This document shows, piece after piece, positions 1 to 8,923 of a DNA stretch of 53,707 bases. Every line of letters begins with the position of its first letter. Within the stretch, counting starts at the first letter, position 1. The translations under genes and the position numbers were made by a program. Below the pieces are notes generated by a model that saw only the letters and a program-made list of their open reading frames with translations, did no database searches and was not told the DNA's origin. Source of the stretch: UBA4644 sp964541085 (lineage in GTDB: Bacteria > Bacillota > Clostridia > Oscillospirales > Butyricicoccaceae); NCBI GenBank assembly GCA_964541085.1, contig CAZIPA010000011.1:1-53707 (forward strand), read 5' to 3'.

Positions 1-47
1 TTGCAGGCTCCGAAAAGCCTTGTATTTGTAGTTTTCCTATTTTATAG

Positions 48-479
48 GGTACATATGATGTAACGGTCAACACACTGTTTCTGAATGCGGAACGACTGAA
101 GAACGCACCCGCATACGAAGTGCTGTTCTATCTGTATCACGAGCTGCGGCACGCAATGCAATATCTTTGTCCGCAGCTGTTTTGTGAGCAAATACAGGAA
201 AGCAGATTTTATGTTGTGCTATACAACGGCGTGTGCTTTAAGCTGGTGGGAAACGCGTGGAAAGAATGCCGTCTGGAGGGCCCGGAAGAATACTTCACCC
301 ATATTTACAAAAGTCTCCCCTATGAGATGGATGCAAGCACATTTGCCTACGAAAAAACGAAAGCTCTCTGCGGTGATTCCCCTGCACTGACAGATCTGTA
401 TCAATTCTGGATGCCGGCACAAAGGCCAGACTATGATGCGTGCCGAACCGTGTTTCAGCGAATCGAAGCGTTCCTGTAA
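48..479 (+). pseudogene. remnant of a putative HExxH metallopeptidase-like gene
   Basis: The reading frame is open from 48 to the stop at 477-479. It encodes a zinc-protease-like motif HELRHAMQY, followed about 65 residues later by YEMDAS, which resembles the second-ligand region of ImmA- or M78-like peptidases. The only in-frame start is a GTG at 120, which would put the HELRH motif at residues 7-11, too close to the N-terminus for a working enzyme. The same frame is open again upstream from the window edge and is broken only by a TAG at 45-47, so this looks like a gene cut by a nonsense change or truncation. The family assignment rests on motifs only and is weak. Confidence 0.45.
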
Positions 480-810
480 TGCGGGCCTGCACATTCCCCA
501 TCCCATCCGGGCTTTGCAGGTTTGTCAAATATACTGGCCAGTGAACTCGTTGGGAGCAAGCCGCCCAAAGGGCTTCACGGGAAAGTTGTTGGAGCTGCGG
601 TTATGGGCGGCAATCCGTTTTTAATAAAAGATTCATCCGGCAGTTATCTATGCTTTATAAAAAGAGACTGTTTTCGGCAGGAAAAAGAGTTTCCTCTCCA
701 ACCTGAAGGGCAAGCCTACCAATTCCGAGTTCATCTCCACGGTCACCGACCGCCTCCGTCTGGAGCAAAAACGGGTGGGGATGTAAATTGACCTTTCCGT
801 TTCCTTCCTA
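480..810. other. decayed intergenic region with short coding remnants
   Basis: No complete gene is convincing here. A frame open from 661 to the stop at 784-786 on the + strand reads like natural hydrophilic protein (for example LKGKPTNSEF and TDRLRLEQKR) but begins right after a stop at 658-660 and has no start codon or ribosome binding site. I read it as the C-terminal scrap of a lost gene. Together with the broken gene before it, this suggests an old insertion or deletion site. Confidence 0.3.
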
Positions 811-814
811 ATGC

Positions 815-851
815 AAAAAAAGAACAGGCACGACCGTAGTCCTGCCTGCTC
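815..851 (-). terminator. Rho-independent terminator of the TetR/ABC operon
   Basis: On the - strand a 9-bp stem (one G-U pair; arms 843-851 and 822-830 on the + strand) is followed by seven T residues. It lies about 50 bases after the stop of the exporter permease. A second hairpin at 872-898 with a T-run on the + strand lies between them. Confidence 0.75.
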
Positions 852-903
852 CGGAATATCGTTTGACGGCAGAGAGTGCTCCTTTGAGACACTCCCTGCT
901 TTT

Positions 904-1635
904 TTACTGCCGCCGCATCTGCCGCAGAAACAGCAGAATGGCCGCGATGCCCGCCGCCGCACCGTAGCCCAGCACCCACCAGAGATGGGGCAGCGCCTGT
1001 GACCAGCTACCGCTGAGCACCGCCCGCTCCAGCTCCACGCCGTGGACAAAGGGCAGCGCATAGGCGATTTTGCGAAAAGTGCCGCCTACCAGCTCCAGAT
1101 CAAACCAGGTACCGCTGAGCCATGCGGAAAGATTGGTCAGCAGCGCACCGCAGATGCCGCCCACCTGCCGGTCTGTAAACACGCTTCCGCACAGCAGGCC
1201 CAGCGCAATATACAGCACCGCAATGGGCAAAATCAGCAGCACGGCATACAGAATATGGATAGTCAGCTGGAGTCCCAGACACAGGGCCGCCAGATAGCAG
1301 AGCACGCACTGGCCTACGGCGATGGGCAGCATGGGCAGCGTATAGCCCAGAATAAACTCCGGCGGGGTCATGGGCGTGGTGTACAGCCGCTGCAGCAGGG
1401 CACTCCCCCGATCCCGGGAAATGACCGTTGCGGAAAACAGGGTCAGAAAGGACAGGCCGAACACGGTGATCCCCGGTGTCAGGCGGTCAATGGCAAACAG
1501 ACTCACCGGAATGTTGGCCTGAATGGCGCTGAGCAGCAAAATCAGCACCAGCGGAAATCCCAGCCCGAAAAACAGATTGATGGGATCCCGCAAGATTTCC
1601 TTTGTGTTCCGGCTGGCAAAGGTCAGCAGCTTCAT
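904..1635 (-). CDS. ABC-2 type exporter permease
   Basis: Predicted 243-residue integral membrane protein with about six hydrophobic segments, the N-terminal cytoplasmic stretch and the RDRGSALLQRLYTTPMTP segment typical of the ABC-2 permease family. It would form the membrane channel of an exporter with the ATPase encoded just upstream; its start overlaps that gene's stop by 4 bases (ATGA type), so the two are translationally coupled. The substrate cannot be read from sequence; drug, lipid or peptide export are all possible. The TetR gene at the head of the operon suggests induction by a small molecule. The gene is last in its operon and is followed by a terminator at 815-851. Confidence 0.9.
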   Translation of the reverse strand: MKLLTFASRNTKEILRDPINLFFGLGFPLVLILLLSAIQANIPVSLFAIDRLTPGITVFGLSFLTLFSATVISRDRGSALLQRLYTTPMTPPEFILGYTLPMLPIAVGQCVLCYLAALCLGLQLTIHILYAVLLILPIAVLYIALGLLCGSVFTDRQVGGICGALLTNLSAWLSGTWFDLELVGGTFRKIAYALPFVHGVELERAVLSGSWSQALPHLWWVLGYGAAAGIAAILLFLRQMRRQ

Positions 1636-2363
1636 GTTCCCTCCCCCTCCCTGATGATACGGATAAACGCCTCTTCAAAGCGGTCTGTTCCGGCAAGGGC
1701 CTTGATGCCGGCCACGGTATCGCAGCACAGCAGGCGGCCATCCTTCATCACCGCCACCCGGTCGGACAGGGCCTCGGCCTCTTCCATATAATGTGTGGTC
1801 AGGATGATGGTCACCCTTCCCTTCAGGGCACGGATCACATCCCAGAGCTCGCTTCTTGCCAGCACATCCAGCCCCAGCGTGGGCTCGTCCAGAAAGAGGA
1901 TTTCCGGCTGGCTCACCAGCGCCATGGCGATGCTGAGACGACGCTGCCAGCCGCCGGAGAGCTTGCCCGCCCGACGGTGGAGCACCGATTGCAGACCCAG
2001 CGTTTCCGTCAGCTCGTTTGCCTTTTTCCGGCTTTTTTCACGGGAAAAGCCATGAACGCCGCACATCAGCCGCAGATTTTCCTCCACGGAAAGATTGGGC
2101 GCGACGGCAGTCTCCTGGGGCGATACGCTGATGATGCCCTTGACCTCCGCCCCCTGGGTGAGAATGCTTTTGCCGCCCAGCCAGGCCTCTCCGCCGGTGG
2201 GCCGGGTGAGGCAGGACAGCATTTTGACGGTGGTGGTTTTGCCCGCGCCGTTGACACCCAGCAGCGCCAGCAGCTCGCCCTGCTCCACGGTCAGATTCAG
2301 ATCGCGCACCGCCGCAATGTCTCCATATTGCTTACTGAGATGCTGTGTCCGGATGGCCTCCAT
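1632..2363 (-). CDS. ABC transporter ATP-binding protein (ABC-2 exporter)
   Basis: A 243-residue nucleotide-binding subunit. Walker A is GVNGAGKTT near residues 36-44, the signature is LSGGWQRR, Walker B is ILFLDEPTLGLD, and the H-loop sits in TTHYMEEAE. This set of motifs is typical of DrrA/CcmA-type exporter ATPases. It powers the permease encoded downstream. Its start lies inside the last 32 bases of the upstream TetR gene and its end overlaps the permease start, so all three genes form one tightly packed leftward operon. The substrate is unknown. Confidence 0.93.
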   Translation of the reverse strand: MEAIRTQHLSKQYGDIAAVRDLNLTVEQGELLALLGVNGAGKTTTVKMLSCLTRPTGGEAWLGGKSILTQGAEVKGIISVSPQETAVAPNLSVEENLRLMCGVHGFSREKSRKKANELTETLGLQSVLHRRAGKLSGGWQRRLSIAMALVSQPEILFLDEPTLGLDVLARSELWDVIRALKGRVTIILTTHYMEEAEALSDRVAVMKDGRLLCCDTVAGIKALAGTDRFEEAFIRIIREGEGT

Positions 2364-2931
2364 CCTCCCTGCCTCCTTTGGTAAAACGATATTTCAGGCC
2401 CTCATACAGGTCGGTCATCACGGCGTTGATTTCCTCTGTGGGCCAGTCCAGATAATGGGTGGCCAGCATGACGGCGATGCCGTGTACATAGACCCAGCTT
2501 TCCAGATGAAAGCGCATGGCCAGCTCCCGGCTCAGGCCGGTGTTCCGCTGGATCAGCTGATACAGGCCCTCCAGCTCCTCTCCTTCCGGGGCCGGGGCTT
2601 CATGGGTACGATCCCGCATGAACAGCAGACGGAACAGCTCCGGCTCCTCCCGGGCAAACTGAATATAGGCCATGCCGCTGGCCTTGTAGGGCGGCAGTGC
2701 GCCCGCATTCATGGCCTGTGTCAAACGGCTCTGATAGATGTTATAAGCGGCGGAAAGCAGCGCCTGCTGCACCTCCTCCATATTGCGGAACAGGCCGAAG
2801 ATGGGTTTTACGGAACAGTCCAGCCGTGCGGCCAGCGCCCTTGCGGTGACAGCCGTCAGGCCGTCCTCCCGCACAAGCTCCAGCGCGGCCTGCACGATCT
2901 CTTCCCGGGTATAGCGTTGTTTCGGCGGCAT
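2332..2931 (-). CDS. TetR/AcrR-family transcriptional regulator
   Basis: A 199-residue regulator. The N-terminal helix-turn-helix (residues about 5-50, with EEIVQAALELVREDG and ALAARLDCSV) is typical of TetR. The C-terminal helical part resembles the TetR_C domain with WHG-like sequence. I place the start at the ATG at 2929-2931 because the HTH begins right after it; the frame is open further upstream but through the promoter. It heads the operon with the two exporter genes and probably represses it, as TetR regulators next to ABC exporters usually do. Two direct GCAACAAA copies between the promoter and the start are candidate operator sites. Confidence 0.9.
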   Translation of the reverse strand: MPPKQRYTREEIVQAALELVREDGLTAVTARALAARLDCSVKPIFGLFRNMEEVQQALLSAAYNIYQSRLTQAMNAGALPPYKASGMAYIQFAREEPELFRLLFMRDRTHEAPAPEGEELEGLYQLIQRNTGLSRELAMRFHLESWVYVHGIAVMLATHYLDWPTEEINAVMTDLYEGLKYRFTKGGREDGGHPDTASQ

Positions 2932-2986
2932 GAGAAGGCCCCTTTCATGAAGTAACTTTTGTTGCGCAGCATTTGTTGCTTCTTTT

Positions 2987-3015
2987 ATGCTATCAGATTT
3001 TCTCCGGTTTGTCAA
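2987..3015 (-). promoter_or_regulatory. sigma-A promoter of the TetR/ABC operon
   Basis: On the - strand TTGACA (3010-3015) and TAGCAT (2987-2992) are separated by 17 bases. Between it and the TetR start the - strand reads GCAACAAA twice (about 2962-2984), a possible TetR operator. Confidence 0.7.
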
Positions 3016-3049
3016 CAAAAAAGAGAGACTGCCGAAAAAGCAGTCTCTC
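3016..3049 (-). terminator. Rho-independent terminator after ruvC
   Basis: Perfect 10-bp stem (3023-3032 with 3040-3049) and a T-run on the - strand (the A-run at 3017-3022). It ends the murD-to-ruvC operon and abuts the -35 box of the TetR promoter. Confidence 0.9.
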
Positions 3050-3061
3050 CGTAGTTTCATC

Positions 3062-3550
3062 TTACCGCTGGGGCAGGATGCTGCCCGCCGTATGGGCATG
3101 ACAGATGGCCAGCGCCAGCGCGTCTGCCGCGTCGTCCGGACGGGGAATGCTCTTCAGATGGAGAATCTGACGGGTCATTTCCATCACCTGCTTTTTCTCC
3201 GCCTTGCCATAGCCCACCACGGCCTGTTTCACCTGAGAGGGCGTATATTCAAAGGGCAGCAGACCCCGTTCGGCACAGGCTGCCACGATGACACCCCGGG
3301 CCTGAGCCACCTGAATGCCGGTGGTAATGTTGGTGTTGAAAAACAGCTCTTCAATGGCCACCGCATCCGGCTTGACGGTATCCAGCAGGGTACGCATATC
3401 CCGGGAGATCTCCAGCAGCCGATGGGCCATTTCCGTGCCCGCCCGGGTGGTTATGGCACCGTAGCACAGCATTTTCTGCTGTCCGCCGCTGCTTTCGATG
3501 GCTCCGTAGCCCACAATGGCATAGCCCGGATCCACCCCGAGAACAATCAT
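3062..3550 (-). CDS. ruvC: Holliday junction endodeoxyribonuclease RuvC
   Basis: A 162-residue RNase H-fold nuclease that cleaves Holliday junctions during homologous recombination, working with RuvAB. The acidic active site is visible: D7 in VDPGY, E67/E68 in AIEELFF, and the C-terminal cluster D139/D140 and D143 in PRPDDAADA. Length matches the family. The start overlaps the stop of the upstream PLP-enzyme gene by 4 bases, so it is the last gene of the murD operon and is followed by a strong terminator. ruvAB are not next to it here. Confidence 0.96.
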   Translation of the reverse strand: MIVLGVDPGYAIVGYGAIESSGGQQKMLCYGAITTRAGTEMAHRLLEISRDMRTLLDTVKPDAVAIEELFFNTNITTGIQVAQARGVIVAACAERGLLPFEYTPSQVKQAVVGYGKAEKKQVMEMTRQILHLKSIPRPDDAADALALAICHAHTAGSILPQR

Positions 3551-4782
3551 GCCTCCATCATCCGTTCCGCCGCCCGCAGAATGCCCAGCTTGCCGGATTC
3601 ATAGGTCAATCCGCCCTGCAAATAGCAGGTATAGGGTGCCCGCAGGGGGGCATCGCAGCTGAGCTCAATGGACGAGCCCTGAATGAAGGCTCCCGCCGCC
3701 ATAATCACCGGATCCTCATAGCCGGGCATATCTCCGGGAATGGGGCTGGCAAAGCTGTCCACCGGAGAGGCTGACTGGATGCCCTGACAGAACCGGATCA
3801 GCGGCTGGGGGTCGCCGAAGTCGATGGTCTGAATGATGTCATAGCGCAGCTCCTCCGCCGTGGGAGAAACCCGATAGCCCAGCTCCTGCATCACACCGGC
3901 GCAGAATGCCTCGGTTTTGACTGCCTGCGCCGTCACATGGGGGGCCAGAAACAGGCCCTGATACAGGCTGCGGTTCACATTCAGTGTGGCGCCGCATTCT
4001 CCGCCGATGCCCGGCAGGGTCATCCGGGCCGCTGCCCGCTCTACCAGATCGGCTCTGCCTGCGATATAGCCGCCGCAGGGGGCCAGACCGCCGCCGGGAT
4101 TTTTAATCAGGGAAGCCGCCTGAAGGTCCGCCCCGTGCTGGATGGGCTCGGTCTCGCAGACAAACTCACCGTAGCTGTTATCCACCATGGCCACCAGCTC
4201 CGGCCGCACGGCCTTGACCATCTGACACAGATGGCCGATTTCCTCCGGCGACAGGGTTTTGCGGATGCCGTAGCCCCGGCTGCGCTGGATAAACACCGCC
4301 GCCACATCCGGCGCGGCGATGGCCTCCAGAATGGCCGGCTCATCGGGCAGACCGTCCTTCAGGGGCACCTCCCGGAAGCCGATGCCATAATCGGCAAAGC
4401 TTCCCGGCACGGCTCCATGCTTGCCCACCACGGTTTCCAGCGTGTCATATACACCGCCGGTAATGCTCAACAGTGTCTGTCCCGGACGGACACAGGCGAA
4501 CATGGCACAGGCGATGGCGTGAGTGCCGTTGACAAAGCTGGTACGCACCAGCGCCCGCTCTCCACCCAGCACCCGGGCATAGATTCGCTCCAGCTTGTCT
4601 CTGCCGGTATCGTCATAGCCATAGCCGGTGGTTCCGTTAAAATCCGAGGTCTGCACCCGTTCCGCCGCGAAGGCCTTCAGCACCTTTTCCGTATTGTGCA
4701 GCGCAATGCGGTCGATCTCCGCAAACCGGCCGGAACAGCGGGCCTCTGCCCGTGCGGCCAACTCCTGCATTTTCTGATTCAT
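3547..4782 (-). CDS. methionine gamma-lyase family PLP enzyme (YnbB / aluminium-resistance family)
   Basis: A 411-residue PLP-dependent enzyme of the Met_gamma_lyase (YnbB) family, fold type I. Visible are the substrate/PLP loop FNGTTGYGYDD near residues 48-58, TSFVNGTHAI, the aspartate D201 in VDNSYGEF that contacts the PLP ring nitrogen, and the PLP lysine K227 in SLIKNPGGGLAPCGG. The family has been annotated as aluminium-resistance protein and as a probable C-S lyase, but its physiological substrate is not settled, so I do not claim one. It sits between the M42 peptidases and ruvC in the same operon. The ruvC start overlaps its stop. Confidence 0.88.
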   Translation of the reverse strand: MNQKMQELAARAEARCSGRFAEIDRIALHNTEKVLKAFAAERVQTSDFNGTTGYGYDDTGRDKLERIYARVLGGERALVRTSFVNGTHAIACAMFACVRPGQTLLSITGGVYDTLETVVGKHGAVPGSFADYGIGFREVPLKDGLPDEPAILEAIAAPDVAAVFIQRSRGYGIRKTLSPEEIGHLCQMVKAVRPELVAMVDNSYGEFVCETEPIQHGADLQAASLIKNPGGGLAPCGGYIAGRADLVERAAARMTLPGIGGECGATLNVNRSLYQGLFLAPHVTAQAVKTEAFCAGVMQELGYRVSPTAEELRYDIIQTIDFGDPQPLIRFCQGIQSASPVDSFASPIPGDMPGYEDPVIMAAGAFIQGSSIELSCDAPLRAPYTCYLQGGLTYESGKLGILRAAERMMEA

Positions 4783-4805
4783 TGCAAGCTTGCTCCTTTG
4801 GTAAA

Positions 4806-5828
4806 TTACAGCTCCAGCATGGCAGCTGCTGCCAGCAGAGCGCCGGTCTGCTGAATGTCCCGCAGATTGACGATCTCGCCGGGAGAATGCACATGACGGC
4901 AGGGAATGCTGACGCAGCCGGCCAGAACGCCGCTGCGGGATGCCTGCATGGTGCGGGCATCGGTCGAGCCGCCCAGCAGAATCTCATCCTGCCAGACGAT
5001 TCCCGCCTGTTCCGCCGCCCGGCGCAGATGGGCTACCACCTGGGGATTAGCCTGCATACCGCCATCCTTCAGCTTGATGGCAGGGCCGCCGCCCAGACGC
5101 ACCTGATTGCGCTGGTGAGGCAGCTGCTCCGGCGTGTCCGCCGCCACGGTCACATCCACCGCAATACCCATATCCGGCTGAATGGCAAAGGCCGCAGTGC
5201 CCGCGCCCCGGCAGCCAACCTCCTCCTGCACGGAGAAGACAAAGTACAGATCGTTGGGGCTGTTTTTCACCTGCTCCATCGCCAGCAGCAGGGCAATGCA
5301 GCCGGAAAGATCATCGGTATAGGGACTCATGAGATTGTCCCCGGCCAGCAGCACCGGCTGTGCGTCAAACACGCACACAGAGCCGATGGGGGCCAGCTTT
5401 TCCGCCTCCTCCCGGCTTTTTGCGCCGATGTCGATAAACAGGTCGTGAATGTCCACCTCGCCGGGAGTTTTGCCGCCGATCCCGGCATCCTTATCCGGCC
5501 AGATGCTGCCGCGAACGCCGCTCTCCGTGCGCACGGACGCACCCACCAGAGAAAAGGCCGCATGACCGCCCAGCGGCTCAAACCGCAGGAAGCCTCTTGC
5601 GTCCACATCGGTAATCATCATGCCGATCACATCCATGTGGGCAGGGATCATCAGCTTTTTGCCCGGGCCCTTTTTATGGCAGATCACATTGCCCATGGTG
5701 TCCCGATAGACCTCGTCCACAAAGGGGCGGGCCAGCTCTGCCAGCAGCTCCGCCTGGGGTGCCTCCAAACCGGAAGGCATGGCAACGCCGGTCAGTCTGC
5801 GCTGCAATTCCAGAATTTTCTGCATCAT
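4806..5828 (-). CDS. M42 family metallo-aminopeptidase, paralogue 4
   Basis: A 340-residue dinuclear-zinc aminopeptidase of family M42 (glutamyl/leucyl aminopeptidase, also misnamed endoglucanase M). All metal and catalytic motifs are present: AHMDVIG (H64, D66), YTDDLSGC, SVQEEVGCRG with the two glutamates, AVDVT, and CRHVHSPGE. The enzyme should assemble as a large cytosolic dodecamer that trims short peptides. It is the last of four consecutive paralogues in the operon. Its sequence is closest to the neighbour at 5838-6851 (shared HKxGxGxKxM and SVQEEVGCRGA stretches), pointing to a local duplication. Confidence 0.93.
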   Translation of the reverse strand: MMQKILELQRRLTGVAMPSGLEAPQAELLAELARPFVDEVYRDTMGNVICHKKGPGKKLMIPAHMDVIGMMITDVDARGFLRFEPLGGHAAFSLVGASVRTESGVRGSIWPDKDAGIGGKTPGEVDIHDLFIDIGAKSREEAEKLAPIGSVCVFDAQPVLLAGDNLMSPYTDDLSGCIALLLAMEQVKNSPNDLYFVFSVQEEVGCRGAGTAAFAIQPDMGIAVDVTVAADTPEQLPHQRNQVRLGGGPAIKLKDGGMQANPQVVAHLRRAAEQAGIVWQDEILLGGSTDARTMQASRSGVLAGCVSIPCRHVHSPGEIVNLRDIQQTGALLAAAAMLEL

Positions 5829-5837
5829 GACCCCTCC

Positions 5838-6851
5838 TTACTGGTTCAGGAACGCAGCCAGCAGCTTGCCGGCCTGTTCCGCGTCGGCTTTATCATAGGT
5901 TTCCGCGGGAGAATGAATGTGGCGGGTGGGAATGCTCACACAGGTGGCGGCCACATTTTCCAGCGCCCTCTGCATGGAAGAGGTATCCGTACCGCCGCCG
6001 GTCATAACCTCCTCCTGCCAGCAGATGCCGTTTTCCCGGGCGGTCTGCCGCAGCATGGCATTCAGCGCAGGACTGCAAATCACGCTGGAATCCTTGATCT
6101 TAATGGTGGGGCCTTTGCCCAGCGTGCGGGTGGCCTGTTTTCTGGGAGAGGCGGGGGTATCATCCACGCCGCACACATCACAGGCAATGCCATAGGTGGG
6201 ACGGATGGCCTGTGCTGCGCTGAGGGCACCCCGGCAGCCCACTTCCTCCTGCACGGAGAAGACATAATAGATATCAAACGAGCTCTGCTTTACCTGTTCC
6301 ATGGTCAGCAGCAGCACCACGCAGCCAATGAGATCATCCGCATAGGGGCCGACGATGCAGTTGCCCGCTGCCAGCTCCGGCACACCCTCAAAGGCGGCCA
6401 TATCGCCGATTTTCACCAGCTGCTCTGCCTCTTCCCGGGAGGAAGCGCCGATATCCAGATACAGATCGCCGTAGCGCATCCGGCTCCAGGGTGCGGACAG
6501 GGTACGGGAAGTCTCTCTGGCACGAATCACGCCATGGGTGCCGTTGGGAAAGACCACACGGCAGTTGATCAGGCTCATGGGATCGTGACCGCCGATGCCG
6601 TCAATATCCACAAAGCCCCGTTCATCCACGCCGATGACGATAAAGCCGATGGCATCCATATGCGCCGCCAGCATCACCTTTTCGCCGGTGCCTTGTTTGT
6701 GGCAGATCAGATTGCCCATGGCATCGGTGGTGATTTCATCCACAAAGGGCTCTGCCAGCTGCCGCAGCACCTGGGCCACGCCGGTCTGCTCCGAGCCGGA
6801 GGGACGGGCCGCCGCCGCCAGCTGACGATGGAGTTCCAGAACATCAAACAT
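5838..6851 (-). CDS. M42 family metallo-aminopeptidase, paralogue 3
   Basis: A 337-residue M42 peptidase with a full active site: AHMDAIG (H64, D66), ADD at 171-173, QEE at 201-203, D225 in ACDVCGVDD, and TRHIHSPAE near the C-terminus. Compared with its partner at 4806-5828 the overall spacing of motifs is the same, so the two are recent duplicates, while the two genes upstream are more distant. Only 9 bases separate it from the next gene, and its start overlaps the stop of the upstream gene by 8 bases. Confidence 0.93.
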   Translation of the reverse strand: MFDVLELHRQLAAAARPSGSEQTGVAQVLRQLAEPFVDEITTDAMGNLICHKQGTGEKVMLAAHMDAIGFIVIGVDERGFVDIDGIGGHDPMSLINCRVVFPNGTHGVIRARETSRTLSAPWSRMRYGDLYLDIGASSREEAEQLVKIGDMAAFEGVPELAAGNCIVGPYADDLIGCVVLLLTMEQVKQSSFDIYYVFSVQEEVGCRGALSAAQAIRPTYGIACDVCGVDDTPASPRKQATRTLGKGPTIKIKDSSVICSPALNAMLRQTARENGICWQEEVMTGGGTDTSSMQRALENVAATCVSIPTRHIHSPAETYDKADAEQAGKLLAAFLNQ

Positions 6852-7869
6852 TCAGCTCACCTGCTTCCCTGATAACAATTTCCGCCAGATGCCGCACCTC
6901 TTCCAGATCGGGAAGATAGAGCACATTGCAGGCGCAGTGAATATAACGAACGGGGGCGGAGATTCCGAAGGCGATGGCACCGGGGCCTTCAATGGCCCGG
7001 GAGGAATCGGTGGAGCCGTTGGCCGAGCGGCGATACTGCCACCGGACACCCTCTGCGTCCGCCTGCTTCAGAACCTGTTCCCGGAAGGCCCGGGGATAGA
7101 CCGTGCCCTTGTCCAGCAGAGACACCACAGCGCCCTGCCGTTGGCAGCAGGACTGTTTATGGGAAGGAATCTCCGGCATATCCGCAGCCGTCGTTCCCTC
7201 CAGCGTGAGGATTCCGCCGGGCTCCAGCCGATGCACCGCCACCGCAGCGCCCCGGGAGCCGATCTCTTCCCCAACGGTAAAGACAAACCAGGTATCATAT
7301 TCCAGCGGCTGCTCCAGCAGCTTGAGCATCACGGCACAGCCTGCCCGGTCGTCCAGCGCCTTGGCCTTGACGCAATCCACACCAAAGGGAATGTAAGCGC
7401 TGTCAAACATCACCGGGTCGCCGGGTCTGGCCAGCGCCTCCGCCTCCTTTTTGCTCTTGCAGCCCATATCCACATAGAGACTGTTCAGCGCGGGGGCGTT
7501 TTTCCGCTCCTCCGGGGTAGTCAGATGTACGGCCTTCAGTGCGATCACGCCGGAGGTCTTTTTCGTGCCTACCCGCATTCTGCGGCCGATGAGCACCCGG
7601 GGATCCACGCCGCCCACCGGAGAAAGACGCAGCATACCGTCCTCGGTAATGTCCCGCACCAGAAAGCCCACCTCGTCCATATGGGCGCACACCATCATGG
7701 GGCGCTTTCGGGGCTTTTCGCCCTTTTTGAACACAAACAGATTGCCCAGCGCATCGGTAAACAGCTCCTCTGCATAGGGCCGGGCCTGTTCCTGAATGAA
7801 CTCCCGCACCGCGTCCTCATAGCCGGCCACGCCGTCCAGCTGACACAGCTGTCTCAAAAGCTCCTTCAT
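6844..7869 (-). CDS. M42 family metallo-aminopeptidase, paralogue 2 (divergent C-terminal motif)
   Basis: A 341-residue M42 peptidase. AHMDEVGF (H63, D65), ALDDRAGC, TVGEEIGSRGA and the LEGTTAAD segment are typical of the subgroup in which the fourth ligand is Glu rather than Asp. The last ligand histidine is kept (VRYIHCACN), but the usual HSPxE context is replaced by HCACN, unlike the three neighbours. This may alter the S1 pocket. The start overlaps the previous gene's stop by 4 bases, and the stop overlaps the next gene by 8. Confidence 0.92.
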   Translation of the reverse strand: MKELLRQLCQLDGVAGYEDAVREFIQEQARPYAEELFTDALGNLFVFKKGEKPRKRPMMVCAHMDEVGFLVRDITEDGMLRLSPVGGVDPRVLIGRRMRVGTKKTSGVIALKAVHLTTPEERKNAPALNSLYVDMGCKSKKEAEALARPGDPVMFDSAYIPFGVDCVKAKALDDRAGCAVMLKLLEQPLEYDTWFVFTVGEEIGSRGAAVAVHRLEPGGILTLEGTTAADMPEIPSHKQSCCQRQGAVVSLLDKGTVYPRAFREQVLKQADAEGVRWQYRRSANGSTDSSRAIEGPGAIAFGISAPVRYIHCACNVLYLPDLEEVRHLAEIVIREAGELNV

Positions 7870-8906
7870 TTTCCGCAGCCTCCTTCCAGCGACAGAATCA
7901 GCTCCGCCGTCAGGCGGCCTACGCTTTCAATATCCTCCATCCGCACCAGCTCCACGGGAGAATGCATATATTTCAGGGGCAGAGAAAGCACCAGCGTGGT
8001 GCAGCCCTCCCGCTGAATCTGCATGGGCCAGCCGTTGGTATAGCTGCATCCCGGGCAGCTTTCTGCCAGATAGGGGATCTCCTTGGCCCTGGCAACCTCC
8101 ATGGCCTGCCGTGCCAGCCGGGGATCGCTGTTGGCGCCCACGGAAATCACCGCACCGTCCCCCAGCTTCGCGCACACATTGGGCGCGTCACCGGTGCGGG
8201 CATGGGTCACATCCACGGCAATGGCATAGTCCGGATGCACCTTGTATCCATTGGAAATGCCGCCTTCATAGCCGGTTTCCTCCTTGGTGGAGGCAGACAG
8301 CACCACATTCACCGGCAGCTGTTTTCCGGAAAGCAGCTCCATGGTGTGCAGCAGACACACCAGACAGGCCCGGTCGTCAAAGGCCTTGCCGCAGATAGCG
8401 CCGCTCTTCAGCTCCAGCATATCGTTGGCAAAGGTCATAAAGTCGCCCACATGGAAGACTTCTCTGGCCTGCGGGCCGGTCATGCCCACATCCAGCACCA
8501 TTTCGGGAATGGGGACAGAGCGCTTCTGATCTCCTGCCTTTTGCAGATGGGGCGGCATCGCCGCCACAATGCCCAAAAGCTCCTGCCCGTCCCGGGTGCG
8601 CACCGTCAGCTCGCTGCCCAGCAGCATCCGCTGATCCACGCCGCCCTCAGTGGTAAAGCGCAGGAAGCCCTCTTCCGTAACCTCCGTAACGGTAAAGCCG
8701 ATCTGGTCGATATGGGCATCCAGCAGCACCGTCTTCGCACCGGGAATGCCGCAGTCCTTCCAGCCCAGCACATTGCCGAAGGCATCCACCTCCACACGGT
8801 CGCACCAGGGCTCCATCAGCTCCCGGGCGATTTCCGCCACCCGGAACTCATCGCCGGACACGCCATGTGTCTCCGTCAGCTTCCGGATCTTTTCCTGTAA
8901 GGTCAA
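7866..8906 (-). CDS. M42 family metallo-aminopeptidase, paralogue 1
   Basis: A 346-residue M42 peptidase, first of the four. DAHIDQIGF (H65, D67), AFDDRAC, STKEETGYEGG, AVDVTHA and LKYMHSPVE give a complete metal site. The start codon is TTG at 8904-8906, preceded by AGAAAGAGG about 9 bases away; no better ATG lies near. It follows murD after 17 bases and is presumably transcribed from the murD promoter. Confidence 0.92.
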   Translation of the reverse strand: MTLQEKIRKLTETHGVSGDEFRVAEIARELMEPWCDRVEVDAFGNVLGWKDCGIPGAKTVLLDAHIDQIGFTVTEVTEEGFLRFTTEGGVDQRMLLGSELTVRTRDGQELLGIVAAMPPHLQKAGDQKRSVPIPEMVLDVGMTGPQAREVFHVGDFMTFANDMLELKSGAICGKAFDDRACLVCLLHTMELLSGKQLPVNVVLSASTKEETGYEGGISNGYKVHPDYAIAVDVTHARTGDAPNVCAKLGDGAVISVGANSDPRLARQAMEVARAKEIPYLAESCPGCSYTNGWPMQIQREGCTTLVLSLPLKYMHSPVELVRMEDIESVGRLTAELILSLEGGCGK

Positions 8907-8923
8907 TTCCGATACACCTCTTT

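Noticed and set aside
4752..6872. A 706-codon open frame on the + strand
   Set aside because: It lies antisense to two well-supported M42 genes, has Gln/His/Arg-rich sequence with no domain, and no ribosome binding site. It is a shadow of GC-rich coding DNA.
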